The translations under genes were made by a program, and so were the position numbers. Positions 1 to 10,852 of a stretch of 24,645 nucleotides of DNA are shown piece by piece. The notes beneath the pieces were generated by a model, which saw only the letters and a list, made by a program, of their open reading frames with translations, ran no database searches and was not told where the DNA came from. Origin of the DNA: an uncultured Alcaligenaceae bacterium (GTDB lineage Bacteria; Pseudomonadota; Gammaproteobacteria; Burkholderiales; Burkholderiaceae_B); NCBI GenBank assembly GCA_937908115.1, contig CALEQZ010000078.1:1-24645 (forward strand), in the 5' to 3' direction. Each line of letters opens with the position of its first letter. Position 1 is the first letter of the stretch.

Positions 1-786
1 TGGAGCGGGTGCGCCTCGTCCATGCCGCGCACCGCGCCAGCAGCCGCTTCGCCGCCAGCGGCCGCGCGCCCCGGACCCGCCGAGGCCGCGCAGCCGGCGC
101 GGGATGCGGACGATGCGCCCCCGCCCGCATACGATGATGACGATCCGCCTTTCGAGCCGGACATCCCTTACGACGATGCGCCGGATTTTCCGCCCGACGG
201 GTTCGAGCCCGATGATGGCCTGCCCGAGCGCGATGAACCCCGCGCAGGCGGAACGCGCGCCGCGCCGCTGCGCGGGCCTTCGCCGCATCGCACGTCGTCT
301 GCGGCGCCGGCTGGGCAGTCGCCGGCAAGCACGACCTGCTTTGAATCGCCTGCGCCTGCGGGATGCGGCGTCGCCGCGGACCCTATCGTCCTGGAAGGCG
401 CCTGGCACGAACTCGCCTGCCGCTTGCCCGTGACCGGGCTGGCCGCCGAGCTGGCGCGCCAAAGCGAATGGGTCGGCGCGCAGGGGCGCACCATCATGCT
501 GCGCGTGGCAGCCCGCACACTGGCCGACAGCACGGCGCGCGGGCGCCTGCGCGCCGCGCTGGGCGCGCATTTCGGCGAGCCGGTGCACCTGCAGGTCACC
601 ATCGGCGAAACCGGTGCCGGCACGGCCTATGCCGTGGCCGAAGCCGAACGGCAGGCGCGCCAAGCGGCGGCCGAGGCGGCCGTGCGCGCCGATCCCTTCG
701 TGCAGGCATTGCTGCGAGACTTCGGCGGCACGCTGATCCCGGGATCCATCGTGCCGCTTTCCCCTTCACCCCAGGCAGGCGCGTGA
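1..786 (+). CDS. dnaX: DNA polymerase III subunit gamma/tau, C-terminal part (5' end outside window)
   Basis: The reading frame is open from the first base, so only the last 261 codons are present. Tau is the clamp-loader subunit that couples the polymerase core (alpha) and DnaB helicase in the replisome. The visible part begins with an Ala/Pro-rich linker and then a very acidic, proline-rich stretch (about nt 105-240) with runs of Asp and Pro. A globular C-terminal domain follows (about nt 385-786). In tau this region binds the alpha subunit. The ending DPFVQALLRDFGGTLIPGSI is characteristic of betaproteobacterial DnaX. The ATPase domain and any programmed frameshift site that makes gamma lie upstream and cannot be judged. 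Identity rests on the tail sequence plus the downstream ebfC-recR order, which is the classical dnaX operon. Confidence 0.9.
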   Translation, partial: WSGCASSMPRTAPAAASPPAAARPGPAEAAQPARDADDAPPPAYDDDDPPFEPDIPYDDAPDFPPDGFEPDDGLPERDEPRAGGTRAAPLRGPSPHRTSSAAPAGQSPASTTCFESPAPAGCGVAADPIVLEGAWHELACRLPVTGLAAELARQSEWVGAQGRTIMLRVAARTLADSTARGRLRAALGAHFGEPVHLQVTIGETGAGTAYAVAEAERQARQAAAEAAVRADPFVQALLRDFGGTLIPGSIVPLSPSPQAGA

Positions 787-829
787 CGCCGCCCGTACCC
801 CCATCGATATCGCAAGGAACCATTCCATC

Positions 830-1156
830 ATGATGAAAGGACAGCTCGCCGGCTTGATGCGCCAGGCCCAGCAGATGCAGGAAAACATCAAAAAGGCGCA
901 GGAATCGCTCGCCGAGATCGTGGTCGAGGGCGCCGCGGGCGGTGGCCTGGTCAAGGTCAGCATGACCTGCCGGCACGACGTCAAGCGCGTCCAGATCGAT
1001 CCCAGCCTGCTTGGCGACGACAAGGACATGCTGGAAGACTTGGTCGCCGCGGCGTTCAACGATGCGTTGCGCAAGGCCGAGTCCACGGCGCAGGAGAAAA
1101 TGGCCGCCGTCACCGCCGGCCTGCCCCTGCCGCCGGGTATGAAGCTGCCGTTCTGA
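830..1156 (+). CDS. ebfC: YbaB/EbfC family nucleoid-associated DNA-binding protein
   Basis: A 108-residue protein of the YbaB/EbfC family, small dimeric DNA-binding proteins that coat the nucleoid. The N-terminal helix shows the family pattern, LMRQAQQMQENIKKAQE at about residues 8-24, followed by a beta-strand segment and a short Pro-rich end (LPLPPGMKLPF). Two consecutive ATG codons occur at 830 and 833. The first is preferred because AAGGAA at 814-819 lies 10 nt before it. The gene follows dnaX by 43 nt. Its stop TGA overlaps the recR start by one base (TGATG), which suggests translational coupling. Length is normal for the family. Confidence 0.93.
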   Translation: MMKGQLAGLMRQAQQMQENIKKAQESLAEIVVEGAAGGGLVKVSMTCRHDVKRVQIDPSLLGDDKDMLEDLVAAAFNDALRKAESTAQEKMAAVTAGLPLPPGMKLPF

Positions 1157-1761
1157 TGACCGCGTTGCCCGAGCCGGAACCGCTGCTGGCGCTGGTCGAG
1201 GCGCTGCGCCGCCTGCCGGGCGTCGGCGCCAAGTCCGCGCGGCGCATGGCCTACCACCTGATGCAATACGACGTGGCCGGTGCCAGCCAACTGGCGCGCG
1301 CGTTGTCCGACGCGGTGGCGCATCTGCGCCATTGCGCCCGCTGCAATGGCTTTACCGAAGAAGAGGTCTGCGCGACCTGCCAGAATCCCAAGCGCGATCC
1401 GACACAGCTTTGCATCGTCGAGACGCCCGCCGACCAGAACGTGATCGAGTCCAGCCATGGCTACCGCGGGCTGTACTACGTGCTGATGGGGCGGCTGGCG
1501 CCGCTCGAAGGGATCGGCCCGCGCGAGCTGGGCTTCGAACGCGTGATCGCGCGCGCCACCGACGGTGTGGTGCGCGAAGTCATCCTGGCGACCAACTTCA
1601 CGGCCGAAGGTGAGACAACGGCCCATTACCTGGCCGAGGCGTTGCGCGACAAGGGCCTGGCGGTCAGCCGGCTGGCGCGTGGCGTGCCGGCCGGCGGCGA
1701 GCTCGAATACGTCGATGCCGGAACCGTGGCATGGGCGCTCATGGAGCGGCGCGCGACTTGA
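1156..1761 (+). CDS. recR: Recombination mediator protein RecR
   Basis: A 201-residue RecR of standard length. RecR forms a ring-shaped clamp and works with RecO (and RecF) to load RecA on SSB-coated single-stranded DNA during gap repair. In order it shows a helix-hairpin-helix region (about residues 12-30, LRRLPGVGAKSARRMA), a C4 zinc finger with Cys60, Cys63, Cys72 and Cys75, and a Toprim domain starting at CIVETPADQ (about residue 86) and running through the YRGLYYVLMGRLAPLEGIGP region. The C-terminal segment ends in WALMERRAT. The start overlaps the ebfC stop by one base. The gene is the last of the dnaX-ebfC-recR run. The next gene starts 187 nt later and belongs to a different function. 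Confidence 0.97.
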   Translation: MTALPEPEPLLALVEALRRLPGVGAKSARRMAYHLMQYDVAGASQLARALSDAVAHLRHCARCNGFTEEEVCATCQNPKRDPTQLCIVETPADQNVIESSHGYRGLYYVLMGRLAPLEGIGPRELGFERVIARATDGVVREVILATNFTAEGETTAHYLAEALRDKGLAVSRLARGVPAGGELEYVDAGTVAWALMERRAT

Positions 1762-1948
1762 TCGCAGGCACCCGGCGCGGCAAGTCCTAGGGAACCTACC
1801 GAAGTAACGCCTGTTTGCAGTGGGTTATGATGCTGCGGCGTTCGTGCGGCGCGCCACTACGCCCGCAGCTGCGCGGCAGCCAATCCGATGGCCGCCCGCC
1901 CATCCAAGAACATGCCGCCGCAGGCGGCCCCTCCAAGGAGACAACACC

Positions 1949-2980
1949 ATGCCCGTCACTCGTCGTGTCCTGTTGAAGCTGGCTGGCGCAGCCGGCGCCA
2001 TGGCCGTCGCGCCAGCCGTCGTGCGCGCGCAGAAGCTGGAAAAGACCCAGGTCCACATCGCCGTGGGCGGCAAGGCCTTGATCTACTACCTGCCCTTGTC
2101 CATCGCCGAGCAGCGCGGCTACTTCAAGGACGAAGGCCTGGATGTGACGATCTCGGACTTCTCCGGCGGCTCCAAGGCGCTGCAGGCGGTGGTCGGCGGC
2201 AGTGCCGACGTCTGCTCCGGCGCCTACGAGCACACCATCAACCTGCAGTCCAAGGGGCAGTTCTACCGGGCCTTCGCGCTGCAGGGCCGCGCGCCGATGA
2301 TCGTGCTGGGTGTGTCGTCCAAGCTGGGCTACAAGAACCCGGCTGACCTCAAGGGCAAGAATATCGGCGTGACCGCGCCAGGCTCGTCGACCAGCATGCT
2401 GGTCAACTTCTTCCTGGCCAAGCACGGCATGAAGCCGAGCGACGTCTCCTTCATCGGCGTGGGCGCCGGCGCGGGCGCGGTGACTGCGCTGCGTTCGGGC
2501 CAGGTCGACGCCATCTCCAACCTGGATCCCGTGATGTCGGCGCTGGAGACGGCCGGCGACATCACCGTCGCGGTCGACACCCGCAAGCTCAAGGACACGC
2601 TGGACATCTTCGGCGGCAATATGCCGGCTGGCTGCCTGTACACCTCCCAGGCCTTCCTCGACGCGAATCCCAACACTGCGCAGGCGCTGGCCAACGCCAT
2701 CGTCCGCGCCGACAAGTGGATCCAGCAGGCCAGCCCTGAAGACGTCGCAAAGGTGGTCCCGGCTTCTTACCTGCTTGGCGAGCCCGAGGTCTACAAGGCG
2801 TCGCTGGCCAAGAGCAAGGAAGGGATTTCGCCTGACGGGCGCTTCCCCGAGGACGGCCCGGCGACCGCGCTCAAGGCATTGCGCAGCTACGTGGAGTTCG
2901 ACGAGACCAAGATCGACCTGTCCAAGACCTGGACCAACGATTTCGTCGCCCGCGCCAACGAGAAGTATCCCAATGGCTGA
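1949..2980 (+). CDS. ABC transporter substrate-binding protein, NMT1/SsuA-like (nitrate/sulfonate/taurine type)
   Basis: A 343-residue periplasmic receptor of the NMT1/THI5-like family that feeds the ATPase and permease encoded next. The frame is open further upstream, but the ATG at 1949 is chosen because AAGGAG (1935-1940) precedes it by 8 nt and a signal peptide follows at once. That signal carries twin arginines (TRRVLLKLAG) and a hydrophobic stretch ending near VVRAQ, compatible with Tat or Sec export. The mature part has the family pattern: a YYLPLSIAEQRGYFKDEGLDV segment near the N-terminus, then KNIGVTAPGSSTSMLVNFFL and an SGQVDAISNLDPV segment in the second lobe. Substrate is not readable; relatives bind sulfonates, nitrate, thiamine precursors or aromatic acids. 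The stop overlaps the ATPase start by 8 nt. Confidence 0.88.
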   Translation: MPVTRRVLLKLAGAAGAMAVAPAVVRAQKLEKTQVHIAVGGKALIYYLPLSIAEQRGYFKDEGLDVTISDFSGGSKALQAVVGGSADVCSGAYEHTINLQSKGQFYRAFALQGRAPMIVLGVSSKLGYKNPADLKGKNIGVTAPGSSTSMLVNFFLAKHGMKPSDVSFIGVGAGAGAVTALRSGQVDAISNLDPVMSALETAGDITVAVDTRKLKDTLDIFGGNMPAGCLYTSQAFLDANPNTAQALANAIVRADKWIQQASPEDVAKVVPASYLLGEPEVYKASLAKSKEGISPDGRFPEDGPATALKALRSYVEFDETKIDLSKTWTNDFVARANEKYPNG

Positions 2981-3809
2981 CGGCAGCATCCAAACGGCCG
3001 CGTCCGAAGCGGCCCTTTCCCTCGACGGCATCACGTGCACCTTCGTCTCGCGCGATGCCGCCGGCGGACGCTATACGGCCGTGCGCGACACCACGTTGAC
3101 GGTTGCGCCCGGCGAGTTCGTTTCCGTGGTCGGCCCCACCGGCTGCGGCAAGTCCACGCTGCTGAACGTGGCTGCGGGGCTGTTGTCGCCGACCGAGGGC
3201 CGGGTGCGCGTGTTCGGCCAGCCGCTGGCAGGCATCAACGCGCGCGCCGGCTATATGTTCCAGGGCGAGGCGCTGCTGCCGTGGCGCAGCGCGCTGGACA
3301 ACGTCGCCGCCGGGCTGGAGTTTGCCGGCGTCGACCGCGAGCAGGCGCGCGAGTCGGCGCGCCAATGGCTGCGCCGCGTGGGGTTGGGCGGCTTCGAGGA
3401 CCGTTATCCGCACCAGATGTCCGGCGGCATGCGCAAGCGGGCGATGCTCGCCCAGACGCTGATCCGCGATCCCGACATCATTCTCATGGACGAGCCGTTC
3501 TCGGCGCTGGACATCCAGACGCGCCAGCTGATGGAGAACGAGGTGCTCGACCTCTGGATGGCCAAGCGCAAGGCCGTGCTGTTCATCACGCACGACTTGG
3601 ACGAAGCCATCGCCATGAGCGACCGCGTGGTGGTGCTTTCGGCTGGCCCGGCCACCCGCCCGATCGGCGAGTTCAACATTGACCTGCCGCGCCCGCGCGA
3701 CGTGGCCGAAGTGCGCATGCAGCCGCGTTTCGTCGAGCTGCACGCGGCCATCTGGAGCGTGCTGCGCGAGGAGGTCCTCAAGGGCTATGCCCAGCAAAAA
3801 CGCGCCTGA
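2973..3809 (+). CDS. ABC transporter ATP-binding protein (SsuB/TauB-like)
   Basis: A 278-residue cytoplasmic ATPase of an importer. It has Walker A GPTGCGKST (residues 54-62), a Q-loop at Gln97, the signature MSGGM (149-153) followed by RKRAMLAQ, Walker B IILMDEP (169-175), the D-loop SALD, and the switch His207 in FITHDLDEA. The ATG at 2973 is used because it overlaps the 3' end of the receptor gene by 8 nt; the longer open frame has no family similarity upstream of it. Length and motifs match the nitrate/sulfonate/taurine class. The signature reads MSGGM rather than LSGGQ, a variant common in this class. The permease follows after 37 nt. Confidence 0.92.
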   Translation: MADGSIQTAASEAALSLDGITCTFVSRDAAGGRYTAVRDTTLTVAPGEFVSVVGPTGCGKSTLLNVAAGLLSPTEGRVRVFGQPLAGINARAGYMFQGEALLPWRSALDNVAAGLEFAGVDREQARESARQWLRRVGLGGFEDRYPHQMSGGMRKRAMLAQTLIRDPDIILMDEPFSALDIQTRQLMENEVLDLWMAKRKAVLFITHDLDEAIAMSDRVVVLSAGPATRPIGEFNIDLPRPRDVAEVRMQPRFVELHAAIWSVLREEVLKGYAQQKRA

Positions 3810-3846
3810 GCGCGCATAAAGACAGGCCCTGGAGCATCGATTACCT

Positions 3847-4641
3847 ATGTCCAAGCCGTTCAAACCTGGCACCGCATCCCTGCGCCTGTGGCAATTGCTG
3901 CTGCTGGTCGCCATCGTGCTGGTGTGGCACTTTGCCTCGTACAGCCCCAAGATCGCGTTCTTTTTCGGCCAGCCGCTGGAGGTCAGCCAGCGGATTTGGG
4001 CGTGGTTCGTGACCGACGGCAGCATTTACCGCCACCTGTGGATCACGCTGGCCGAAACCATGCTGGCCTTTTTCATTGGCACCGTCGCCGGCATGGCCTG
4101 CGGCTTGTGGCTGGGGTTGTCGCCCATGGCCAGCGCCATCCTGGATCCCTACATCAAGGCCGCCAATTCCATGCCCCGAGTGATCCTGGCCCCCATCTTC
4201 GGCATGTGGTTCGGCTTGGGCATCTGGTCCAAGGTCGCGCTGGCGGTCACGCTGGTGTTCTTCATCGTCTTCTTCAACGTCTACCAGGGCGTGCGCGAGG
4301 TCAGCCCCACGCTGTTGGACAACGCGCGCATGCTGGGCGCCGGGCGCCGCCAGCTGCTGCGCCACGTTTACCTGCCGTCGGCCACCAGCTGGGTGTTTTC
4401 CAGCCTGCATACGTCGGTGGGCCTGGCCTTCGTGGGCGCGGTGGTCGGCGAATACCTGGGGTCGGCTGCCGGCGTGGGGTACCTCATCCTGCAGGCCGAA
4501 GGCACGCTCGACGTCAACACCGTCTTTGCCGGTATCGTCGTGCTGACGGCCTTTGCGCTGGCGCTCGACGGCCTGGTGGGCGTGATCGAGCGCCGCCTGA
4601 TGCGCTGGCAGCCCAAGGCGAGCGAAACCGAGCAGCTATAG
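3847..4641 (+). CDS. ABC transporter permease (SsuC/TauC-like, BPD_transp_1)
   Basis: A 264-residue inner-membrane subunit with about six hydrophobic segments, the first at residues 15-31 (LWQLLLLVAIVLVWHF). The coupling EAA-type loop is visible as REVSPTLLDNARMLGAGRRQLLRHVYLP at roughly residues 148-177, written here in two parts: REVSPTLLDNARMLGAG and RRQLLRHVYLP. This loop docks on the ATPase. Length and topology match the single-domain permeases of the SsuC/TauC family, which act as homodimers. Together with the two preceding genes it completes one importer (receptor, ATPase, permease). The start is the first ATG; a CTGGAG-like purine patch lies about 15 nt upstream, so the ribosome-binding site is not strong. 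Confidence 0.9.
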   Translation: MSKPFKPGTASLRLWQLLLLVAIVLVWHFASYSPKIAFFFGQPLEVSQRIWAWFVTDGSIYRHLWITLAETMLAFFIGTVAGMACGLWLGLSPMASAILDPYIKAANSMPRVILAPIFGMWFGLGIWSKVALAVTLVFFIVFFNVYQGVREVSPTLLDNARMLGAGRRQLLRHVYLPSATSWVFSSLHTSVGLAFVGAVVGEYLGSAAGVGYLILQAEGTLDVNTVFAGIVVLTAFALALDGLVGVIERRLMRWQPKASETEQL

Positions 4642-4690
4642 GCTGCCCCGGGACTATCCACACAGTAATGCCATTGCCCCTGGAGTCCGC

Positions 4691-5215
4691 ATGGCCCGCA
4701 TCCCTTACGCCGATCTGGAGCACCCCGAAGCCAAGCCCCTGGTCGATCGCATCGTCGCCGAGCGCGGCAGCGTGCTGCATCTGTACCAGATGCTGCTGCA
4801 CAGCCCGCCGGTGGCCAGCGGCTGGCTCAACTACCTGACCGCGATCCGCCAAAAGTCGACGCTGCCGGGGGATTTGCGCGAACTGGTCATCATGCGGGTG
4901 GCCGTGCTCAACGGCGCGCCCTACGAAGCCGACCAGCATGCGCCGATCGCGCTCAAGGAAGGCATCACCCAGGCCCAGCTCGATGCGCTGGACAAGTGGC
5001 AGGAATCGGATCTGTTCGGCGAGCGCGAGCGCGCGGTGCTGGCCTACACGGATGCCATGACCCGCCAGGTCCAGGTGCCGGCCGAGGTGTTTGCGGCGGT
5101 GCAGGCCGTGCTGCCGCAACGCCAGCTGGTCGAACTGACCGCCACGGTGGCTGCCTACAACATGGTGTCGCGCTTCCTCGAAGCGCTGCAGATCCATTCG
5201 GACGACGAGCGCTAG
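4691..5215 (+). CDS. Carboxymuconolactone decarboxylase (CMD) family protein without cysteines
   Basis: A 174-residue protein of the CMD/AhpD-like fold. The core signature is LRELVIMRVAVLNGAPYEADQH at about residues 62-83, given here as LRELVIMRVAVL then NGAPYEADQH; it keeps the Glu79-x3-His83 pair. The protein contains no cysteine, so the CxxC pair that gives AhpD its peroxidase activity is absent and an AhpD role is unlikely. The product may be a decarboxylase or isomerase-like enzyme, or have an unknown role. It starts 49 nt after the permease gene on the same strand and is probably co-transcribed, so it may act on the imported compound. A CTGGAG motif (4680-4685) lies 5 nt before the ATG at 4691. 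Confidence 0.85.
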   Translation: MARIPYADLEHPEAKPLVDRIVAERGSVLHLYQMLLHSPPVASGWLNYLTAIRQKSTLPGDLRELVIMRVAVLNGAPYEADQHAPIALKEGITQAQLDALDKWQESDLFGERERAVLAYTDAMTRQVQVPAEVFAAVQAVLPQRQLVELTATVAAYNMVSRFLEALQIHSDDER

Positions 5216-5237
5216 GGCGGCGCCAGCAGGGCCGCCC
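5215..5237. terminator. GC-rich hairpin between convergent genes, possible shared terminator
   Basis: GGGCGGC (5215-5221) and GCCGCCC (5231-5237) form a perfect 7-bp stem with a 9-nt loop. It begins at the last base of the stop codon at 5213-5215 and ends before the stop of the opposite-strand gene at 5243. There is no T-run on either side, so it is not a standard intrinsic terminator. Its position in the 27-nt convergent gap is the main support. Confidence 0.35.
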
Positions 5238-5242
5238 TGCAC

Positions 5243-6199
5243 TCAGGCCCGGGCCGCCTCGATCAGCGCCTCGAGCTTGACCGCGTCGGCCACGAAGATG
5301 CGTATGCCCTCGGCCAGCTTTTCGGTGGCCATGGCGTCCTCGTTGAGCGCGGTGCGGAACGCGACTTCGTCCATGGACAGGTAGGGCAGGGGCTCCTCGT
5401 CTGCTGCTTGCGGCGCCAGCCGGCGCGGCACGTCGCCTTCGGCTGCATCCAACTGCGCGAGCAGTTCCGGGCTGATGGTCAGCAGGTCGCAGCCGGCCAG
5501 CGCCAGGATCTGCCCGGTGTTGCGAAAGCTCGCCCCCATGACTTCGGTGGCGATGCCGTGCTGCTTGTAGTAGCGATAGATTCGCGCCACCGACTGCACG
5601 CCCGGGTCGCGCTCGCCGGCGTGCTCGGCTTCGTTCCACTTGTCGCCGGCCGACTTCTTGTACCAGTCGTAGATCCTGCCGACGAAGGGTGAAATCAGCT
5701 GCACGCGCGCGTCGGCGCAGGCTGCGGCCTGCGGCAGCGAAAACAGCAGCGTCATGTTGCAGCGTATGCCCTCGCTTTGCAGCACGCGGGCGGCTTGGAT
5801 GCCTTCCCAGGTCGCTGCGATCTTGATGAGCACGCGCTCGCGGGGCACACCGGCCGCTTCGTACAGGGCGACCAGCGAACGTGCCCGTTCGATGGTGCCG
5901 CGTACGTCGAACGACAGCCGCGCGTCGACCTCGGTGGACACGCGTCCCGGGACGATGTCCAGGATACGCAGCCCGAAGGCGACCAGCAGGCGGTCCATCA
6001 GCTCGGCCGGGCTGGCGCCCGGATGCCGGGCGACTACTTCCTGCAACAGCGGCCGGTAGGTGTCTTTCTGGACCGCCTTGAGGATCAGCGAGGGGTTGGT
6101 GGTGGCGTCGGTCGGGCGGTGCGCCCGCATCGCTTCGAAGTCGCCGGTGTCGGCGACCACGGTGGTGTGCCGGCGCAGGGCGTCTAGTTGGCTGGGCAT
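5243..6199 (-). CDS. tal: Transaldolase
   Basis: A 318-residue transaldolase of the TalB type, moving a dihydroxyacetone unit between sugar phosphates in the non-oxidative pentose phosphate pathway. The N-terminal DATTNPSLIL (residues 31-40) is the family signature with its catalytic Asp31. The Schiff-base lysine is Lys126 in VLIKIAATWEGI. The later segments GRIYDWYKKS and MGASFRNTGQI are also typical. The start ATG at 6199 gives the usual N-terminus (MPSQLDALRR); the frame is open further upstream only because it runs antisense to carA. The ribosome-binding site is weak. Start codons of tal and carA are 63 nt apart and divergent, so their promoters must overlap. Confidence 0.95.
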   Translation of the reverse strand: MPSQLDALRRHTTVVADTGDFEAMRAHRPTDATTNPSLILKAVQKDTYRPLLQEVVARHPGASPAELMDRLLVAFGLRILDIVPGRVSTEVDARLSFDVRGTIERARSLVALYEAAGVPRERVLIKIAATWEGIQAARVLQSEGIRCNMTLLFSLPQAAACADARVQLISPFVGRIYDWYKKSAGDKWNEAEHAGERDPGVQSVARIYRYYKQHGIATEVMGASFRNTGQILALAGCDLLTISPELLAQLDAAEGDVPRRLAPQAADEEPLPYLSMDEVAFRTALNEDAMATEKLAEGIRIFVADAVKLEALIEAARA

Positions 6200-6219
6200 G
6201 GCCACAGATCGTCGCAGGT

Positions 6220-6235
6220 TATAATTCCAAGGTTT
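6220..6235 (+). promoter_or_regulatory. Predicted carA promoter -10 and UTP-sensitive-type start site
   Basis: A perfect TATAAT lies at 6220-6225. Six bases later the sequence reads GTTTGA, with G at 6232 and three T at 6233-6235, so transcription would start as GUUUGA, about 31 nt before the carA start codon. No good -35 is present at 16-18 bp spacing (CATGGC at best). The opposite strand reads TATAAC at 6223-6218, a possible -10 for tal. From memory, E. coli carAP1 starts with GUUUGC and is controlled by UTP-sensitive reiterative transcription; the match here is an inference. Confidence 0.55.
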
Positions 6236-6262
6236 GATTACTGATTTTGGAGCCGGTCTATC

Positions 6263-7417
6263 GTGCTGCCGTCTATTTTCCCCGAAGGAACCGGCCGGTT
6301 TCCTCCAGCAGTCCTGGCGTTGGCCGACGGAACCCTCTTTCGCGGTGTGTCGATCGGTGCGCCAGGCCATGCGGTAGCCGAGGTGGTGTTCAACACCGCC
6401 ATGACAGGTTACCAGGAAATCCTCACCGATCCGAGCTACGCCGGGCAGATCGTCACCCTGACCTATCCGCACATCGGCAATACCGGCGTCAATGATGAAG
6501 ACGTCGAAGCCGCGCGCGCCCATGCCGCTGGCCTGGTCGTGCGCGACTGCCCGTTGCGGGTGTCCAATTTCCGCGCCACGCGCTCGTTGCCCGAATACCT
6601 GGCCAGCCAGGGCGTGGTGGCGATCTCCGGCGTGGATACCCGCAAGCTGACCCGCATCCTGCGCGACGGCGGGGCGCAGGGCGCCTGCATCATGACTGGC
6701 GACGACGGCGACCGCGCCATCGAGCTCGCCCGCAGCTTCCCCGGCATGGCCGGACAGGACCTGGCCAAGACCGTTTCCATCGCCGAGCCTCGCCCCTGGC
6801 GGCAAGGCACCTGGAAGCTCGGTACCGGATACAGCGAACGCAGCGACGGGCGTTTCCATGTCGTCGCGTACGACTTCGGCGTCAAGTACAACATCCTGCG
6901 CCTGCTCGTGGACCGTGGCTGCCGCATCACCGTCGTGCCGGCCCAGACGCCGGCCGACGAGGTGCTGGCCATGCAGCCTGACGGCGTGTTCCTGGCCAAC
7001 GGCCCGGGCGACCCCGAGCCGTGTGACTACGCCATCGCCGCCACGCGCGTCTTCCTGGACAAGAAGCTGCCGGTCTTCGGCATCTGCCTGGGCCAGCAAA
7101 TCCTTGGCCTGGCCGTCGGTGCGCGCACGGTCAAGATGAAGACGGGTCACCATGGCGCCAACCATCCGGTGCAGGATGTCCAGACCAAGCGGGTGTTCAT
7201 CACCAGCCAGAACCACGGATTCGCGGTCGACGCGGACACGCTGCCCGCCAACGCGCGAGTCACCCACGTATCGCTGTTCGACGGCACGCTGCAGGGCTTC
7301 GAGCTGACCGACCGACCGGCGTTCAGCTTCCAGGGCCACCCGGAAGCCAGCCCCGGGCCGCACGACATCATCGTGCTGTTCGACAAATTCATCGAACAGA
7401 TGGCCGGCCGGAAGTAA
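6263..7417 (+). CDS. carA: Carbamoyl-phosphate synthase small (glutaminase) subunit
   Basis: A 384-residue CarA. It hydrolyses glutamine and channels ammonia to CarB for carbamoyl phosphate, the shared precursor of pyrimidines and arginine. The N-terminal CPSase domain is followed by a class I glutamine amidotransferase domain (about residues 195-380) with nucleophile Cys275 in FGICLGQQ, and His359 and Glu361 in FQGHPEASPGPHD. The start is GTG at 6263, with TGGAG at 6248-6252 10 nt upstream; the next residues (MLPSIFPEGTGRFPPAVLALADGTLF, cited only as the stretch at residues 1-26) fit the family N-terminus. carB begins 17 nt after the stop, so the two form an operon. Confidence 0.96.
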   Translation: MLPSIFPEGTGRFPPAVLALADGTLFRGVSIGAPGHAVAEVVFNTAMTGYQEILTDPSYAGQIVTLTYPHIGNTGVNDEDVEAARAHAAGLVVRDCPLRVSNFRATRSLPEYLASQGVVAISGVDTRKLTRILRDGGAQGACIMTGDDGDRAIELARSFPGMAGQDLAKTVSIAEPRPWRQGTWKLGTGYSERSDGRFHVVAYDFGVKYNILRLLVDRGCRITVVPAQTPADEVLAMQPDGVFLANGPGDPEPCDYAIAATRVFLDKKLPVFGICLGQQILGLAVGARTVKMKTGHHGANHPVQDVQTKRVFITSQNHGFAVDADTLPANARVTHVSLFDGTLQGFELTDRPAFSFQGHPEASPGPHDIIVLFDKFIEQMAGRK

Positions 7418-7434
7418 GGACAAGCGAAGCATCC

Positions 7435-10677
<3,243 letters not shown>

Positions 10678-10732
10678 GCCGGCCAAGCATCCGTGGCCAC
10701 GCGGCGTCCGCCGGCTTGGCGGCAGCAGGGAG

Positions 10733-10760
10733 ACGGGCCCCGGAAGGGCCCGTTTCTTTT
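10733..10760 (+). terminator. Intrinsic terminator after carB
   Basis: ACGGGCCC (10733-10740) pairs perfectly with GGGCCCGT (10746-10753) around a 5-nt loop CGGAA. The T-rich tail TTCTTTT (10754-10760) follows directly. Position 55 nt past the carB stop fits the end of the carAB transcript. Confidence 0.88.
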
Positions 10761-10852
10761 GGGACGAGGTGCCGCGGGCGCAGGGGGGCGGCAGTGGGTT
10801 GCATGCGGCAGGCCGGATGGCCGGGTTGGGTAATGAGGGCTTGGGACGCGAC

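Noticed and set aside
1826..1831. TATGAT as a -10 box for the first ABC operon
   Set aside because: No -35 at 16-18 bp and no extended -10; the ATG-ATG inside it also lacks a ribosome-binding site. Kept out as unsupported.
6200..7432. Upstream extension of transaldolase by about 400 codons
   Set aside because: The extension lies antisense to carA. The known transaldolase N-terminus begins at 6199.
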